From: Limonium bicolor
Taxonomy: Eukaryota; Streptophyta; Magnoliopsida; Caryophyllales; Plumbaginaceae
DNA length: 64,000 nt
NCBI GenBank assembly: GCA_023374045.1
Contig: CM041780.1
Span: 87,509,627-87,573,626, forward strand
Reading direction: 5' to 3'
Part shown: piece by piece, positions 34,001 through 45,289 of the stretch
Layout of the letters: the number at the start of each line of letters is the position of its first letter
Numbering within the stretch: position 1 is the stretch's first letter
Made by a program: the position numbers and the translations under genes
Notes under the pieces: generated by a model
Databases searched by the model: none
What the model was told of the DNA's origin: nothing
The model's input: only the letters and a program-made list of their open reading frames with translations

Positions 34001-35793
34001 GGTGAAAAGTTGAAGTAAAATGAAAGAGTGAAACATGTTAAAAATGTAAAGTTATTTAACCAAGTTAACGGGGAAAAGTTATAAGCATTAGACTTTAAAC
34101 AAACATGTTACCCCAATGTTAATAAAAGTACCTGTAATGTTGTCAGTTGTTCGAGAATTGCTCGAGGAACATAAGTGGACGTGGTAAAGTGGACTCCGGT
34201 GACAGGTATGGTTTTCTTGCAACCTGTGTCCTACCGGATTACACCGGCTTGTATGCCAATGTGTTTTTCTGTATGTTTGCCACGTTGTAAGATAAAACAT
34301 GTAATGAGTTTACAGTAATTCATATATGTGGCGTGTTCAACTCCGATACCATTTAACCTCGGCAGTGTTAACCTTAGTTAACTGAGTCTAGGATCACATG
34401 AGAGTTCGGTATTCAGAGCAAACGACCCGAACTATGGGACGTTCTAACCACGGCTATGCGTGTGTTAATTGTGTGGTATGTGTATGTGAATGTAGGGATC
34501 TCCCTTGTATGTTTAACCCAGTTGTAATACTGTATGTGTTGTCATGTGATAGGCTCCATAGTGGGGTGCTAACTAATATCTAAAAGTAAGTATGTACTAA
34601 CAGTAGTGAGGAATCCGGTTTGGCCGGTCGCGCGTTGTTTGGGAGAGGGTATCCTTCTTAGCCTTACCCTTCTCTTTGTTATGGTTGTTTCCCTCACGGG
34701 TTATGATCTCCCATAGCTCACTCCAAAGCTTAGCTATTCTGACTTATGATCGGTTTAGGGGGAACATGTGTTTGTGTGGTGTGTTCGGGCCTCCAAACCC
34801 GAACCATCTTAACTTAAGTTACTCGTCCGACTATTAGGACGGTAATGAGTGTTGTTGTTATTGTATAACGAGCTTACCATGAGGGTGACTCCATTCTCTA
34901 GGCTCACCAGTGAATTAACTATGTTTGGGCCGGTTCCTAAGAGGACCGTTCCCGTTATATTATGTGATATCGTTGTAAAGTAAATCCTATTGTGATGCTA
35001 TCATGTGCACGTGGAAACGTGAAGGGTGTTGTTATGTTTGGTTATGTGAGGAATATTATATGTTATAAAATATGGAGTGTGTGGATCATGGAAATGAATC
35101 CCAGTGTGTGATAAGAGGTGTTTAAGGATAACCCGATCTAAGGGTAGATGTCGTCTATTAAGGAAGTAGCTCCATTAGAGGAGAAACACTCTAGGAATAA
35201 TGAATACCATGAGTGACTTATCAAATAAGGATATATTATCCGTTGTTGAGCCCATTGAGGCGAAATGTTATGTGTTGTGTGTTACTGTTACATGCATGAT
35301 TTAAATATAATCAACCGCATGCTAAGACGACAATTAGTTGTGCGTGGCCCGGTAGCATGTGGGCTGCGGGATTACCATACCAGCAAAGGTGCTGAGCCCC
35401 TTGGGGGCCACCCTTTCTCTTTTTTTTCCTGTTTCAGGTACAGAGAGCTGGAAGCCGTTCGAGAGTAGGACGGGGTAGTCATTGTACATGGGTATTCATT
35501 TAAGTGTATATATACAGTAGGTGTAGTAAGACCGAAATTGTTGTCGGCATCAATTTATAAATACTCGGTATAGTTGAAAGGTGTACGTTGTTGTTGTTGT
35601 TAATGGAAAGGGATAATAATGTGTAGTTGCTCAAGAATTTAGCCCATCAGACCGGTACAATGTATATGGATTGGCCTTGTTAGCCACGTGGGTGGCTAAC
35701 GGCGTGTAACACCAACGAGTTAAGTAATGTGATGAGGTTTGTATTTCCGCTGCAGTTTATTGTAAGTGTGTTAATGTTGGATGGGGTGTTACA
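31076..35793 (+). repeat. E2 3' LTR (4,718 bp), starting TA instead of TG
   Basis: It aligns base for base with the 5' LTR but begins TAAAATACCCC, so the terminal TG has become TA. Landmarks: mini-ORF 31993-32010, hairpin arrays 33301-33538 and 33707-33889, fully paired LTR-end hairpin 35674-35703. It ends GGGGTGTTACA. Confidence 0.95.
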
Positions 35794-35798
35794 TTTAA

Positions 35799-36467
35799 TA
35801 ACCAAATTCTTTAGAAAAGAAAGATTGTTTGTGTTGGGGTCTTTGGCACCAATGAAGTAACTAACGCTAGATCTTTAAAATCAACTCCACTCTATGCCCA
35901 TGAGCACTTGTGAATCGTGGGAGCACAAACATTTGTGGCAGCATCTACCTGCCCATGAGAACTATTGAGTGGAATGAATCATTCTAAGGCCCGTTCATTT
36001 GCAGCATAAACGTGACATAAACGTGACATAAATGAGTCTGGCATAAATGTTATAATTTGACATACTTTTCTTTATCCGTTTGTTTAGAGCATATTTATAC
36101 GTGACATTTATGTCACAATTATGTTGCTCATCTTTACACGACATACCTTAAATATTTTTTAAAGTCAATTAGTTGTTTTTAAAATTACCAATACCATATT
36201 CTAATGCTAATATTTCATTTTATAAAAAATATAGTATAAAATCTTAATATTTAATTAATTTTACATACATATAAGTATTTTGTAAGCCATATTTTTTACT
36301 ATTAATTAGTTTATTATTTTATATGTTGTATACAGTAATAAAGTTAACTAATTAATTATCATATTTTTATTTTATAATTTATTATTTATATTATATTAAC
36401 TAATAACTTTAGCTAAAATATAGCAGTGCCCATGAAAATGGTAACATATGTAAACGTAAATGTGTGA
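35799..36467. other. Non-coding stretch right of E2
   Basis: No gene is visible. At 35988-36140 there is a patch with repeated GTGACATAAA motifs beginning GGCCCGTTCATTTGC, which resembles a MITE end; no matching inverted end was found. From 36180 it is very AT-rich. The segment 36325-36410 is repeated at 41421-41515. Confidence 0.4.
36325..36410 (+). repeat. Left copy of an imperfect direct repeat (partner 41421-41515)
   Basis: Both copies contain GTATACARTAATAAAGT, then ACTAATTAATTATCATATTT, then TTATTTTATA, and end near TAACTTT. They flank the older LTR fragment and the solo LTR. Confidence 0.7.
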
Positions 36468-38220
36468 CTCCCTATAACACCCCTACCGCTATTACTGTCA
36501 TTACCGTCCAATCTCCTTATACAATTCAGACTCACGCAGCGGATACTTACATACTCAACGGTGGGTGATACAATGCCGTTAGCCACCCACGTGACTAACA
36601 AGGCTACTACTACTACTACATACAGCATCGGTCTGATGGACCGGAATATCCGAGTACTATGCACTTACAATACATACTCCAATTACCAAATCAAATACTA
36701 CAACTTCCCATTCATTACAATACTCCATTTCATACAATGCTCCATAAGTTCGATACATTACAATACTATACACCGAGTTTACTAAGATCCTTATACAAAT
36801 ATAATACCTCTTCCAAATTCATATCTACAACTACCCATTCCTCACAAACTACTTACTTTCTAAGTACTGGGGTGTGCCACTTAGCACACCTCTACATTCT
36901 ACTGCTAACTATCCAAGTGTAGCCACCGGTCTCTTACCTTGACCATATCCACTTCGGGTACCTGCACACTAAAAAAGTTCCCCCTAGGGGGTCAGCTTTC
37001 GCTGCATATGATAACCGCATACCCCGCGTACTAGTGAGGGTACGCCGACCACTTGGTCGAATACATGCGATTGATTTCATTCAAACATACATGCATACAT
37101 GCTCTTATACATAATATTACAATACATTACGCAAGGAATACATACATACATGTCAATACATACATGGTAACCCATACAAGCCATCAGATACATTCTTACC
37201 TTTCCGAGATCCACAATACACAATACATATACCATACATACGCAATACATACACAATACACCATCCTTGTTAGCTCATGTTGGTCCACCCGGGTTAATCG
37301 GGTGGAGATTACTCTTTTACTCGTTCCACAGTACTTACGCATACATACGCATACTCATACATACTTACTTACTCTTACTCATGTTAAGTCGTCGGGACCT
37401 CCGGCCCGGGGACTACTCCGTCCCACCACCGGGATTTACTTGACTCACCAATCCGGGATGCTACCCATTTAAGGGGTTTGGGCCGCGGACCAGTTTAAGA
37501 GTCAGGAATCGGATCCAACCTCTTGTGTCTCCTCATCCTCACGCGTGGCTGAAGCTATATCGGACTTCTACTCATTCCAATTTACTCACACTTAAGTTAG
37601 GAGTTAGGTAGTTAGGAATTTAGTAGAAGTCAACATCCAAGCCACATACACGTTACATTATTCATATACACATCCATACACAATACAATACAATATACAA
37701 GTACACTATGAGATACAAATACACTTCATCATTATTCATATATTTCATGAATTATACAAACTAGTGTTCAAGACAGTAAACATCGAGAACAGCATAAGTC
37801 AAGCACAGGTAAGTGCAATATAGTCTGATTCATGCATTTATCTTATTTAGGTGATCAAATAAGCACACAAATTGGGGTAACCAGATTAGGATACAGGGCA
37901 TGAAGAAATCATACCGTTCACCGTTGTACTTGTATCCGACGTTCCTCCGGTGTTCACAATCCAAGTCCTAACATATACATACAATTGGGTGGTTAATTAC
38001 CCTTACTAACTACTTTACTACATTTCTTAGTTTATACTTACTAATTCATTATTGTTCAAATACATGTACTTAGGTTATCTACTTACAATTATTTTCTAAG
38101 CTTGTTTATGGCCTTAATGACCCTTAAACATCATTAATTATGTCTTAATCATCTTATAATATCATTACCCATCATTATCCATCCTTACCTAAGCATTAAA
38201 ATACATTCTGGAGGGATTTT

Positions 38221-38552
38221 GTGTTGGTCCGGGTTACTGTCCGGGTCTACAAACCCGGACCAACACGTTGGGACAACTCTCGGGTGAAATAAATGCATGG
38301 TCCGGGTTTCCTCCCTAGTATACAAACCCGGACCACATGTCTTTGTGAGCTACGGGTAAGTTTTTCGTGTGGTCCGGGTTTGTGCACTACTTTGCAAACC
38401 CGGACCACTTGTTTTGGTATGTTACGGGTATGTTTTTGGGGTGGTCCGGGTTAGTGTCTTGGTTTGTAAACCCGGACCATCCCTTTGTAAAACTTTCTGT
38501 CGAGTTTTCATGCTAGTCCAGGTTTGTGTGCTGGTTTGCAAACCCGGACTAG
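38221..38552. repeat. Five-unit hairpin array (about 73-bp period) in the solo LTR
   Basis: Units start at 38221, 38297, 38369, 38442 and 38513. Unit 1 has a perfect 15-bp stem, GTGTTGGTCCGGGTT with AACCCGGACCAACAC. Units 2-4 keep GGTCCGGGTT with AACCCGGACC. Unit 5 has CTAGTCC...GGACTAG, in which the outer pair has changed on both sides. Spacers share TACGGGTAAGTTTTT-like text. Confidence 0.9.
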
Positions 38553-39819
38553 TTACAGTATTGCAATATATATAAGTTTTTGAGTTTGTTTCAACTCCAA
38601 ACTTCTACCAATCTCTTCCCCAATATTTCTACACATAATCTAGCATATTTTAGCAGTGATTAAGCACTTTAAATTAGCCTCATCCACTATCTAGATTCCT
38701 CTGTCAAAATCTGTTCTCTTACAGATTTTTCCACTGCAGTTTCCTCCTGTTACAGTTTTTGTTCTTCTCCAAATGCTACAGACGTTTCCTTTCTTCTTCC
38801 CATTATTCCTATGGCTCTTTCATTGCCTCATTTGCACTACACTCAACCCAAAGCCTTACTCAGTACAATACTCCTTTTGTTAAATCTTACACATTAATTC
38901 TTCGTCGTTCCTCCAACACATTTCAATACTTCCTGCTACAGATTTTACTCCTTTTCATTCTTATATTACAACTACCATTCCATGATTACTAAACATCCTT
39001 ACTATCCCAAATACACACCTTGGTTTTCCATTCACCAAGTCATCCATAAATGTACATTTTCTACCAAAATTTTGTCATAGTTCACCTACAATTTCTACTT
39101 ATCCTCATACACACTTCTTCACCAAAATCATTCCTATTCTAGCCACACCCACACAAGGGTCCTACCAGCATCCAAAACATTATCTCAATACATCAATACT
39201 CCATCAAACTACAATACCAATACATCTTTACTCCTCAAACCACAATACTAATACACATGCACAATTATTTGGCTCCAAGGCCTACAATCCAAATACTTGC
39301 TCATAATTACTCAAACTTCCATAACTACAATTCTAATACAATAGTTTGGGTTCTTTAATTAGTTTTCCCATTCCCATTACTCTAATGCATTAAAATTTAA
39401 CATTAGGAAGGAGCTCTTACCTTAAGCTTATATTTCCTCCTTTTCTTTTCCAATCCTTCTCTTTCTCTCTTTCTTGCACAAATCGGCTATATGGGGAATG
39501 GAGTTGCCAAACTCCATTCCCATCACTCAATACACACAAAATAAGTGCAATTAATATACTAACCCTTACATTAACACTAATGCATCGAAATGTTCAAATC
39601 ACAAATTCTAGGGTTTACCTTTGGAGTGTTTTAGGAGGGGTTTTAGCCCTTGGTTTGAGAAGGTGATTCCACCACCATTGCAAGGTTGTAATTTTGCTTA
39701 AACGAGAGAGAGAAAGTAGAGTATTACAAGGGGGTAGGAATCAGTTACCAAAGAAGATGAAGGAAACATGAGTTTTTCATGTAGATTTTTACCTTAATGG
39801 AGAGAGGAGACTCCAAGCT

Positions 39820-39996
39820 TTACTTTGGTACCATTTTCTCTTTGAATGGGGAAAACCCATGGAGATGAAGTTCTTCCTTTTCGAATTTTGAAAAGATAGA
39901 ATTGTAGAGAATGTTGAGGGGAGTTCGAATATGTAATTTGTTTTTGATTTGGAGCTTTAATAAAGCTTGGGCAAGCTTGAGAAGGTGAGCTGCCAT
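39820..39996 (-). other. 58-codon ORF in the solo LTR leader, function unknown
   Basis: The ATG at 39996 (context AACAACCATGG) matches the position of the five-codon mini-ORF in E1 and E2. The frame starts MAAHLLKLAQALLKLQIKNK and stops at TAA, 39820-39822. It is Lys- and Leu-rich with no known domain. It may be a leader upstream ORF or chance. Confidence 0.25.
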
Positions 39997-40754
39997 GGTT
40001 GTTTCTTTGGAGCTTCAAAAATCACCCAGCAGAGGAAGAAGAAAGGGAATCAGCTGGGAGAGAAGAGAGCTCACGCGAGAGAGAGAGGAGAAATGTGAGA
40101 GTGGGAGGAGAGAGGTAAAGTAAGTACCTTTTTACTTTTTCTACTTTTACTTTTTGGCTCTTTAATTAATTAGCTAGTTACATGTATGTGTGTGGGTATT
40201 ATTTGACATATTAAAATTGGTCCCACACAGTAATACTAGGTGGAGCATTTTTCGTCTTTTACCGAAAACGCTCGTTAACTTACCCGGTTCCGGTACTATT
40301 CACTAACCGGGCCCGTTTTCTGGAATTTTCTCGTTTCTTTATTTTTATTGGTTATTAAGCTTTTGTTAATGCTTAATTATTGTTATTTGATGAATTATAA
40401 TTTTTACGGGTTTGCTTGACCACTTAAAGTCACGTTTTTTGGGTTTTCTCGAAAAACATGCACTAAAGCTCTACTAGCGTTTTAATACATTATTTGGATC
40501 CGTTTTCTTCGGGAGTTGTTCCCATATATTATTTAGGTCTTATCAAGCCCTTATAATACATATAATACGCTAACCGAGGTCTCAAGCCTCCTATGGTTAT
40601 TTAACGCTTATTTAGTGTTTTTTGCTTTTTAAGCGTTTCTTCATTTCTTTTGGATTTATTTCTCCTTACCAAAATCACTTAGATATTACTAGGCTCATAA
40701 ATACCTATTAGGATAATTTAATCACTATATTTAAGGTCGGGGTATTTCACTCCC

Positions 40755-41388
40755 TCATCCTTTGGCACCCCTATCTCGTATGATTTGGTACCCAACACGC
40801 CAATCCGAAAAGACTCCTTACTGATGAAGTAGACACCAAGAATTATAGTGGTTTGGCCAAGGATCAGCCTACATCCACTTGCTGATATGGAATTTGTATT
40901 CACTCTTACTGGTTTCACTAGTACAATCCTACAAAGAACTTAGGATATTTCTCTCTCTTCTAATGTGTGTCTCTCTGGAAATGAGCCCTCAATCCTCTAT
41001 TTATAGACTTTTTGGTAGTAACACTAGTACTTAACTTGCTTACCCACATGGCGTAGCTTTACTGGTGCCTTCTTATGCTTCTTCCTGAATAATCTATCAT
41101 AAGCCTGTTGTCGCTGCCTTTAGTCCATAATTTCTCCTTTGGACCGGATCTTCTGGCCTGGGAACTTCTCTTCCAGACTGAACCTTTTGGCCCGGATCGG
41201 ACCTTCTGGACTGGACACTTCTCTTTCGGACCGGACTTTCTGGACTGGGAACTTTTCTTCTAGACTGGACCTTCTTGCCCGGGCTGGACATTCTGTCCTA
41301 GACACTTTTCTTGACTAGGGACCTTTACCTAGAGATGAAGACATTCTTCTTTTAACCCGTGGTTCTATACCACTACAATTAGTATACA
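40755..41388 (-). mobile_element. Fragment of an older LTR, interrupted by the solo LTR
   Basis: On the minus strand it begins TGTATACTAATTG (41388), passes through a GGTCCRGTC-rich repeat (41135-41300), has a TATA box TCTATAAATAG (41006-41016) and then a leader with GTAGGCTGA, CCAAACCACTATAA and TTCTTGGTGTCT. This resembles R-U5 regions of plant LTRs. The solo LTR sits at its left border, and its own 3' end and any internal region are not visible. The small ORF at 40718-40918 (minus) is a chance frame. Confidence 0.5.
41135..41300. repeat. Degenerate minisatellite in the older LTR
   Basis: About five imperfect units of the type GGACYGGAYCTTCTGGMCYGG, then GAACTTCTCTTC. It lies upstream of the TATA box on the minus strand, in U3. 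Two overlapping minus-strand frames (41097-41305) are by-products of the repeat. Confidence 0.65.
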
Positions 41389-41420
41389 TTACATGTTGAA
41401 TTATGATCAATCATTAGTTT

Positions 41421-41515
41421 ATGATGTATACAATAATAAAGTAAACTAATTAATTATCATATTTTTATTTTATAGTATGTTACTTATATTTTTATATAAA
41501 TTATTAACTAATTAA
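41421..41515 (+). repeat. Right copy of the imperfect direct repeat (partner 36325-36410)
   Basis: See the left copy. The repeat lies just outside the older LTR fragment. Confidence 0.7.
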
Positions 41516-41519
41516 CTTT

Positions 41520-42190
41520 GTCATATTGAGTTTATCAAGCTTTGAGTGTGGGTGGACCTTTGATGACACAAGCAAAACCGTCTGCAACAGTAAGTCCGTT
41601 TCATAAAAATACTCCTCGATACTAGTTAAATTGATTGCTCTATTAGCTGAGGGTTGGCCAAGCCTGGGCAGTCGTGTCTACACATGTAGCAGCTAATCAC
41701 ATGTCATTAAATTTAAATTAAGACTTTTGGTTGTTTGTTTATGAAGAAAAGTAAATACATATGAGAGGTGTATACCAAGATGCTTCCTTGCCCGTTTCAC
41801 CTTTCCACCCATACGTTGATCCACGAACTCATAGCTAAACAACAGGAACAATAAACATACTAATCAAATCATGATCTATACTGATTCTAAACAACCGTGT
41901 TAGAACCTGGCATATCATTCAAGTATTTGATCAATTGATAGCATTAAGCTCAAGTCCCAACTAAGTTGTAATGAGATCTATCTCAGAGTCACATATTAGT
42001 AAATTCAATTGATATAGTTCTCTAATCTCTTGATATAAGTTCCTATCTCTAAATCACATGTCAATAGTAACTCATAGAAATGTTAAACTAATTGGCTATA
42101 TCAGAATCACATGATATATTCAAAGAAAATTCAACCAAATCGAAATTATTATCAATGTTCAATACCAACATACATTAGGCACAAGAACTA
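41520..42190. other. Unassigned AT-rich sequence
   Basis: No coding frame, RNA gene or clear repeat is visible. Confidence 0.4.
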
Positions 42191-42196
42191 AAATAA

Positions 42197-42350
42197 AACT
42201 CAAAATAAGTTCAAGAATCAATGATGAGGTTTTAAGAATTTTATGGCAAAATCCTCATCTCTAGTTACAAGAAAACTCAAAATAAGTTCAAGAATCAATG
42301 ATGAGGTTTTAAGAATTTTATGGCAAAATCCTCATCTCTGGTTACAAGAA
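42197..42350 (+). repeat. 77-bp tandem duplication
   Basis: AACTCAAAATAAGTTCAAGA begins at 42197 and again at 42274, and the following bases agree almost perfectly through GGTTACAAG. An 85-codon frame at 42243-42500 passes through it but has no recognisable domain. Confidence 0.85.
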
Positions 42351-42789
42351 TTCTACCAGCCATTAAAGGAAGAGAAAGAGGTAGCCATTAGATGGGTTGA
42401 AGGAGGTAAGCTTCAATTGAGCAATTTTCTTTTTGTTGCTTCCAAACCTCTTCATGCTCCAACATCCTTTCTTCTTCACTCCCAAAATCGACTAGGTTGA
42501 GCTCTTCTCGTAAACTACACAATACTACCTACTGACTCACGTGTGTAAAATGGAACAGTTGTTTTTTTCTCTATTTTTTTAGCGCCATCTTTATTATGTT
42601 TGTTCATACACGCTTCTCGTTGTCTCTACTTTGCTATAAAACAAGTTTTCTTAAGATGTAACAATAACTATGTAAGAAGAGTAATAAAACATAAAACTGA
42701 AGGAAAGCTTATTATAGGAAAATGAGTAGGATAAACAGTGACAAAGCACATAAAACAACCCCAAATACATGCTCAGACGAACAACATAA

Positions 42790-42957
42790 CTAAGGCATAA
42801 ACCATTTTTGTTCATGTGCGGGTACTGTGTCTTGCCCGACCTTGCTAGTGATGTGGACTAAAATTTTGATTTTATTATCTTCTTTTATAAGAGTAGAGGC
42901 TAACACTTGATCTGAAACTAAGAGATAGAGCAAAAGATCTTCACTGATAAATGGTAC
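42790..42957 (-). pseudogene. Ty3/gypsy RNase H fragment
   Basis: The minus frame reads VPFISEDLLLYLLVSDQV, ASTLIKEDNKIKILVHITSK and GQDTVPAHEQKW, then stops. It resembles the LxLYLAVSDxAVSxVLIxE...PVYYVSKxLxxAExRYxxxEK stretch of Ty3/gypsy RNase H. Flanks do not extend the match clearly. It is a small relic of another retrotransposon. Confidence 0.55.
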
Positions 42958-43125
42958 CTCTAGCCAAGGTAGGTTTGCAATTGTTCTCTTAACCTTTTAA
43001 CAGGCAACCATGAACTTTCTATCCCACCAGCATTTATTATTTTACCTTAAAATTTTAAAGAATTGCAAAATCTACCACCTCAATGCTGTCAGCTTCCCGT
43101 TCAAGGTGTGGAACACCTTTATTTC

Positions 43126-43410
43126 TCAGGTGAAGAAATGTAAGAACCTTTTGAAGTTTGCTTTGGTTTGATCTATTTGTTGTTGCCTAATGATAAAACC
43201 ATAAACTTGTTTTTTGAACCTTTTCACACATGCACTCTCATGATTTATCTTCAATTGATATTTATTAAGATTGGTGGATGATTCTTCTATATCTTTTAGG
43301 CATTGCCCAACTGTATCACTTTAGGTCACAATAGTCTCCATAGGTTTCAACATTTCTTCTAAGTTGTGAGCTAAACTTTGTTCACCGTTATTTGATTGCT
43401 TCTCTAGCAT
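43126..43410 (-). pseudogene. Possible coiled-coil coding remnant, unidentified
   Basis: A minus-strand frame from ATG at 43410 reads MLEKQSNNGEQSLAHNLEEM through CLKDIEESSTNLNKYQLKIN to RQQQIDQTKANFKRFLHFF, with one TAA about 30 codons in. It is rich in Glu, Lys and Gln with a helical look. A further short coding-like patch (KLLVLSLEQDKIRNEELTKL, minus, about 43928-43998) may belong to the same lost gene. I do not recognise the family. Confidence 0.25.
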
Positions 43411-43650
43411 ATCTTGGCCAAAGGGCATTGTTCTCTAGCAATAAGTGTCATGTGTCGTGATAGTAGCAATTTCCAAATCAACTCAGTTCGTTTTAAAAAT
43501 GTATCAAAAAATTAAAAATGAATTTATGACCGCTGAGTTGACCAGCTTATCGAAGGAAGACAAAAGGTTAAAAGTCTCCAGGATTAGTTTCATTGAGATT
43601 CTTAAAGTTTATACACATTCACCACTTGTCATTATCTTTCTTGACAAGTA

Positions 43651-43887
43651 CTACCTCCATCATCCAAGATTGTCCTGTTTGCTTTTTGACACGTTTTTCC
43701 ACATCAATATTTTACATATGAGATAAATTAATTTTATAAAACTAAAATCGTTAAGATTTAGTTTATTACGTAAGGAATCTATTGCATAACTTAGATTTAT
43801 AAAATTATTTTATCTTATATGTTAAATATTGAAGTCAAACAACATGTTCTAATTGTAAATAGGACATTCCAAGTGGGATGGAGGTAG
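43651..43887. mobile_element. Stowaway-like MITE (237 bp)
   Basis: It begins CTACCTCCATCATCC and ends GTGGGATGGAGGTAG, flanked by TA at 43649-43650 and 43888-43889. The TA target and CTCCNTCC-type ends fit Tc1/mariner-derived Stowaway elements. It has no coding capacity. Confidence 0.8.
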
Positions 43888-43889
43888 TA

Positions 43890-44345
43890 CGATATTTGAC
43901 ATCAAATTATACGACCGACCAAGTGAATGTTGCCTCCTTTAGCTTAGTCAACTCTTCGTTTCTAATCTTGTCTTGCTCCAGGCTGAGTACTAGCAGCTTA
44001 GTTTTTATAGAACAACAGTCAAGTTTTGTTGCATCATAGCCTGATCGATCCTGTACATTTTAGTTAGTGTCCAAGAAAATATTCTTAGTTGGGACATGAG
44101 AAAAATTGATTAGTTTCAGCTGATAGATCCAGGCCGAGTACCGCGGGAGCTTTTATGGTCTCTAGTGATATGGATGGGGTCCAATTCGATGCCGCGATTG
44201 CACTCGGTGCAACGCTTTAGCGACATTGTCAACGGGTCTCTTGTAAACCATGACTTTGAATGGTAGGAAAGAGTAGGAATGAACAATTTTGTATTGCGAA
44301 GTGCTTTCCACATACGATACTAAAATATAGCGATCATGTGATAAT
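43890..44345. other. Unassigned sequence between two MITEs
   Basis: Apart from the short coding-like patch near 43928-43998 nothing is recognised. The small frames at 44116-44313 (minus) and 44260-44490 overlap the next MITE or lack support. Confidence 0.35.
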
Positions 44346-44349
44346 TATA

Positions 44350-44655
44350 CTCATCTGTCCCTATTTGACCTTCTCATTTACTATTTGGGCATGTCATTTG
44401 ACTTCAATATTTAACATACTACCTCCGTCCCACTTTGATCTTCTTGTTTGCTTTTTGGCATGTTTTTCCACTTCAAAATTAAACATATAAGATAAATTAA
44501 TTTTATAAAACCAATTTCTACAACATATAGTTTTAACATAATGATTCTATTGTAAAACTTAGATTTGTAAAATTATGTTATCTTACATGCTAATTATTGA
44601 AATCAAATGACATATCCGAATAGTGAATGAGAAGGTCAAATAGGGACGGGGGGAG
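44350..44655. mobile_element. Chimeric Stowaway-like MITE with a second MITE start inside
   Basis: The outer ends CTCATCTGTCCCTATTTGACC and GGTCAAATAGGGACGGGGGGAG pair well (each is quoted to about 20 bases) and are flanked by TA (44348-44349, 44656-44657). At 44419, after another TA, a second start CTACCTCCGTCCC begins and aligns with the start of the MITE at 43651. Confidence 0.75.
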
Positions 44656-44659
44656 TATA

Positions 44660-45009
44660 AGATAACATAATTTTACAAACTGGGTTGCTATTTGCAGTAC
44701 AAAATTACTAATCACTACAATACAATTTTTTTTAAATCATATTAACATTGTAAACATATTATAACATACTGTTGTAACTTTTGTTTTTTGAAAAAATTGT
44801 TAAATCAATGTAAACCGTAAAAATATGAAAAACGGTAATAAAAGACGTTAAACCCGTTCTTATTGCGTTTGAACGTTATAATTGTGACTCCACATTATTA
44901 AATGACATTTTACGTTGATTAAATTATAAGCATTGTTGTACATTCAGTACAGAAAACGTCATACTGAAATCATAGTTGAAAACGCCAGTTTCGGGTAAAA
45001 CGCTCTCGC
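44660..45009. other. AT-rich region upstream of the PMD gene
   Basis: No coding frame. It probably holds the upstream promoter region. The string AAAAACGGTAAT occurs near 44829 and a similar AAAAACGGTAAC near 48248. Confidence 0.4.
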
Positions 45010-45018
45010 TATATATAG
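45010..45018 (+). promoter_or_regulatory. Putative TATA box of the PMD gene
   Basis: TATATATAG is followed about 35-100 bp later by a CT-rich leader (45049-45115), a usual plant promoter arrangement. Confidence 0.5.
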
Positions 45019-45289
45019 CTGAATCAAGTTTAAAAAAAAATTATTTCTCACATTCCCTCTATATCTCTTCCTTTCTCTCTCCCTTCCACTATCCCCTCTG
45101 CCCCCTATCCCTTTCCAGAGCAGTTGCCGACCACCGCCGGAAAAAATTCTAGTGAGTTTTTCAAATTTTTTCCAAGTTATAGATTTGGATGTCTTGAGTA
45201 TGAATCTGCGGTTAGTTTTTTTAAACTAAACTCCAGTTTAGCTAGATCTACATTTCAAAATTCAAAAAAAATTGAAAAAAATTGAAAAA

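Larger units (their letters stand above)
21531..35793 (+). mobile_element. E2: complete non-autonomous LTR retrotransposon, same family as E1
   Basis: The element is 14,263 bp: 5' LTR 21531-26244, interior 26245-31075, 3' LTR 31076-35793. Its LTRs are almost identical over 4.7 kb, with only scattered substitutions and small indels. E2 is therefore the younger or better-assembled copy. The interior matches E1 closely along its length, including the decayed gag-pol traces and all cis signals. It encodes no intact protein, so it too must be mobilised in trans. The LTRs carry two hairpin arrays that E1 lacks. Confidence 0.92.
21526..35798. other. Target site duplication of E2 (TTTAA on both sides)
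   Basis: TTTAA is at 21526-21530 and at 35794-35798, directly outside the LTR ends. Confidence 0.92.
36473..40749 (-). mobile_element. Solo LTR of a family related to E1/E2 (4,277 bp)
   Basis: On the minus strand it begins TGAAATACCCC (40749) and ends GGGGTGTTATA (36473). It has the LTR-end hairpin (36575-36604), the GCAGCGGA motif near 36535, a five-unit hairpin array (38221-38552) and a CT-rich leader region near 40030-40110. It has one LTR only, with an intact target duplication, so it formed by recombination between the two LTRs of a full element. The ORFs at 37053-37472 and 38369-38575 are chance frames through simple or hairpin repeats. Confidence 0.88.
36468..40754. other. Target site duplication of the solo LTR (CTCCC)
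   Basis: CTCCC is at 36468-36472 and 40750-40754, directly outside the LTR ends. Confidence 0.88.

Noticed and set aside
35988..36140. Possible MITE starting GGCCCGTTCATTTGC
   Set aside because: No matching inverted end or target duplication could be found nearby, so it is only mentioned as a flank feature.
37053..37472. 139-codon ORF rich in His, Thr and Tyr
   Set aside because: It is produced by ACATACATAC-type simple repeats in the solo LTR; no homologous protein is recognised.
38221..38552. CRISPR-like look of regularly spaced palindromic repeats
   Set aside because: The genome is a plant's, the spacers are themselves repeated, units vary in length and stem, and the array lies inside an LTR.
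38369..38575. Plus-strand ORF with repeated CKPGP motifs
   Set aside because: It is the translation of the hairpin array; the repeated residues follow the DNA repeat, and there is no start context or known domain.
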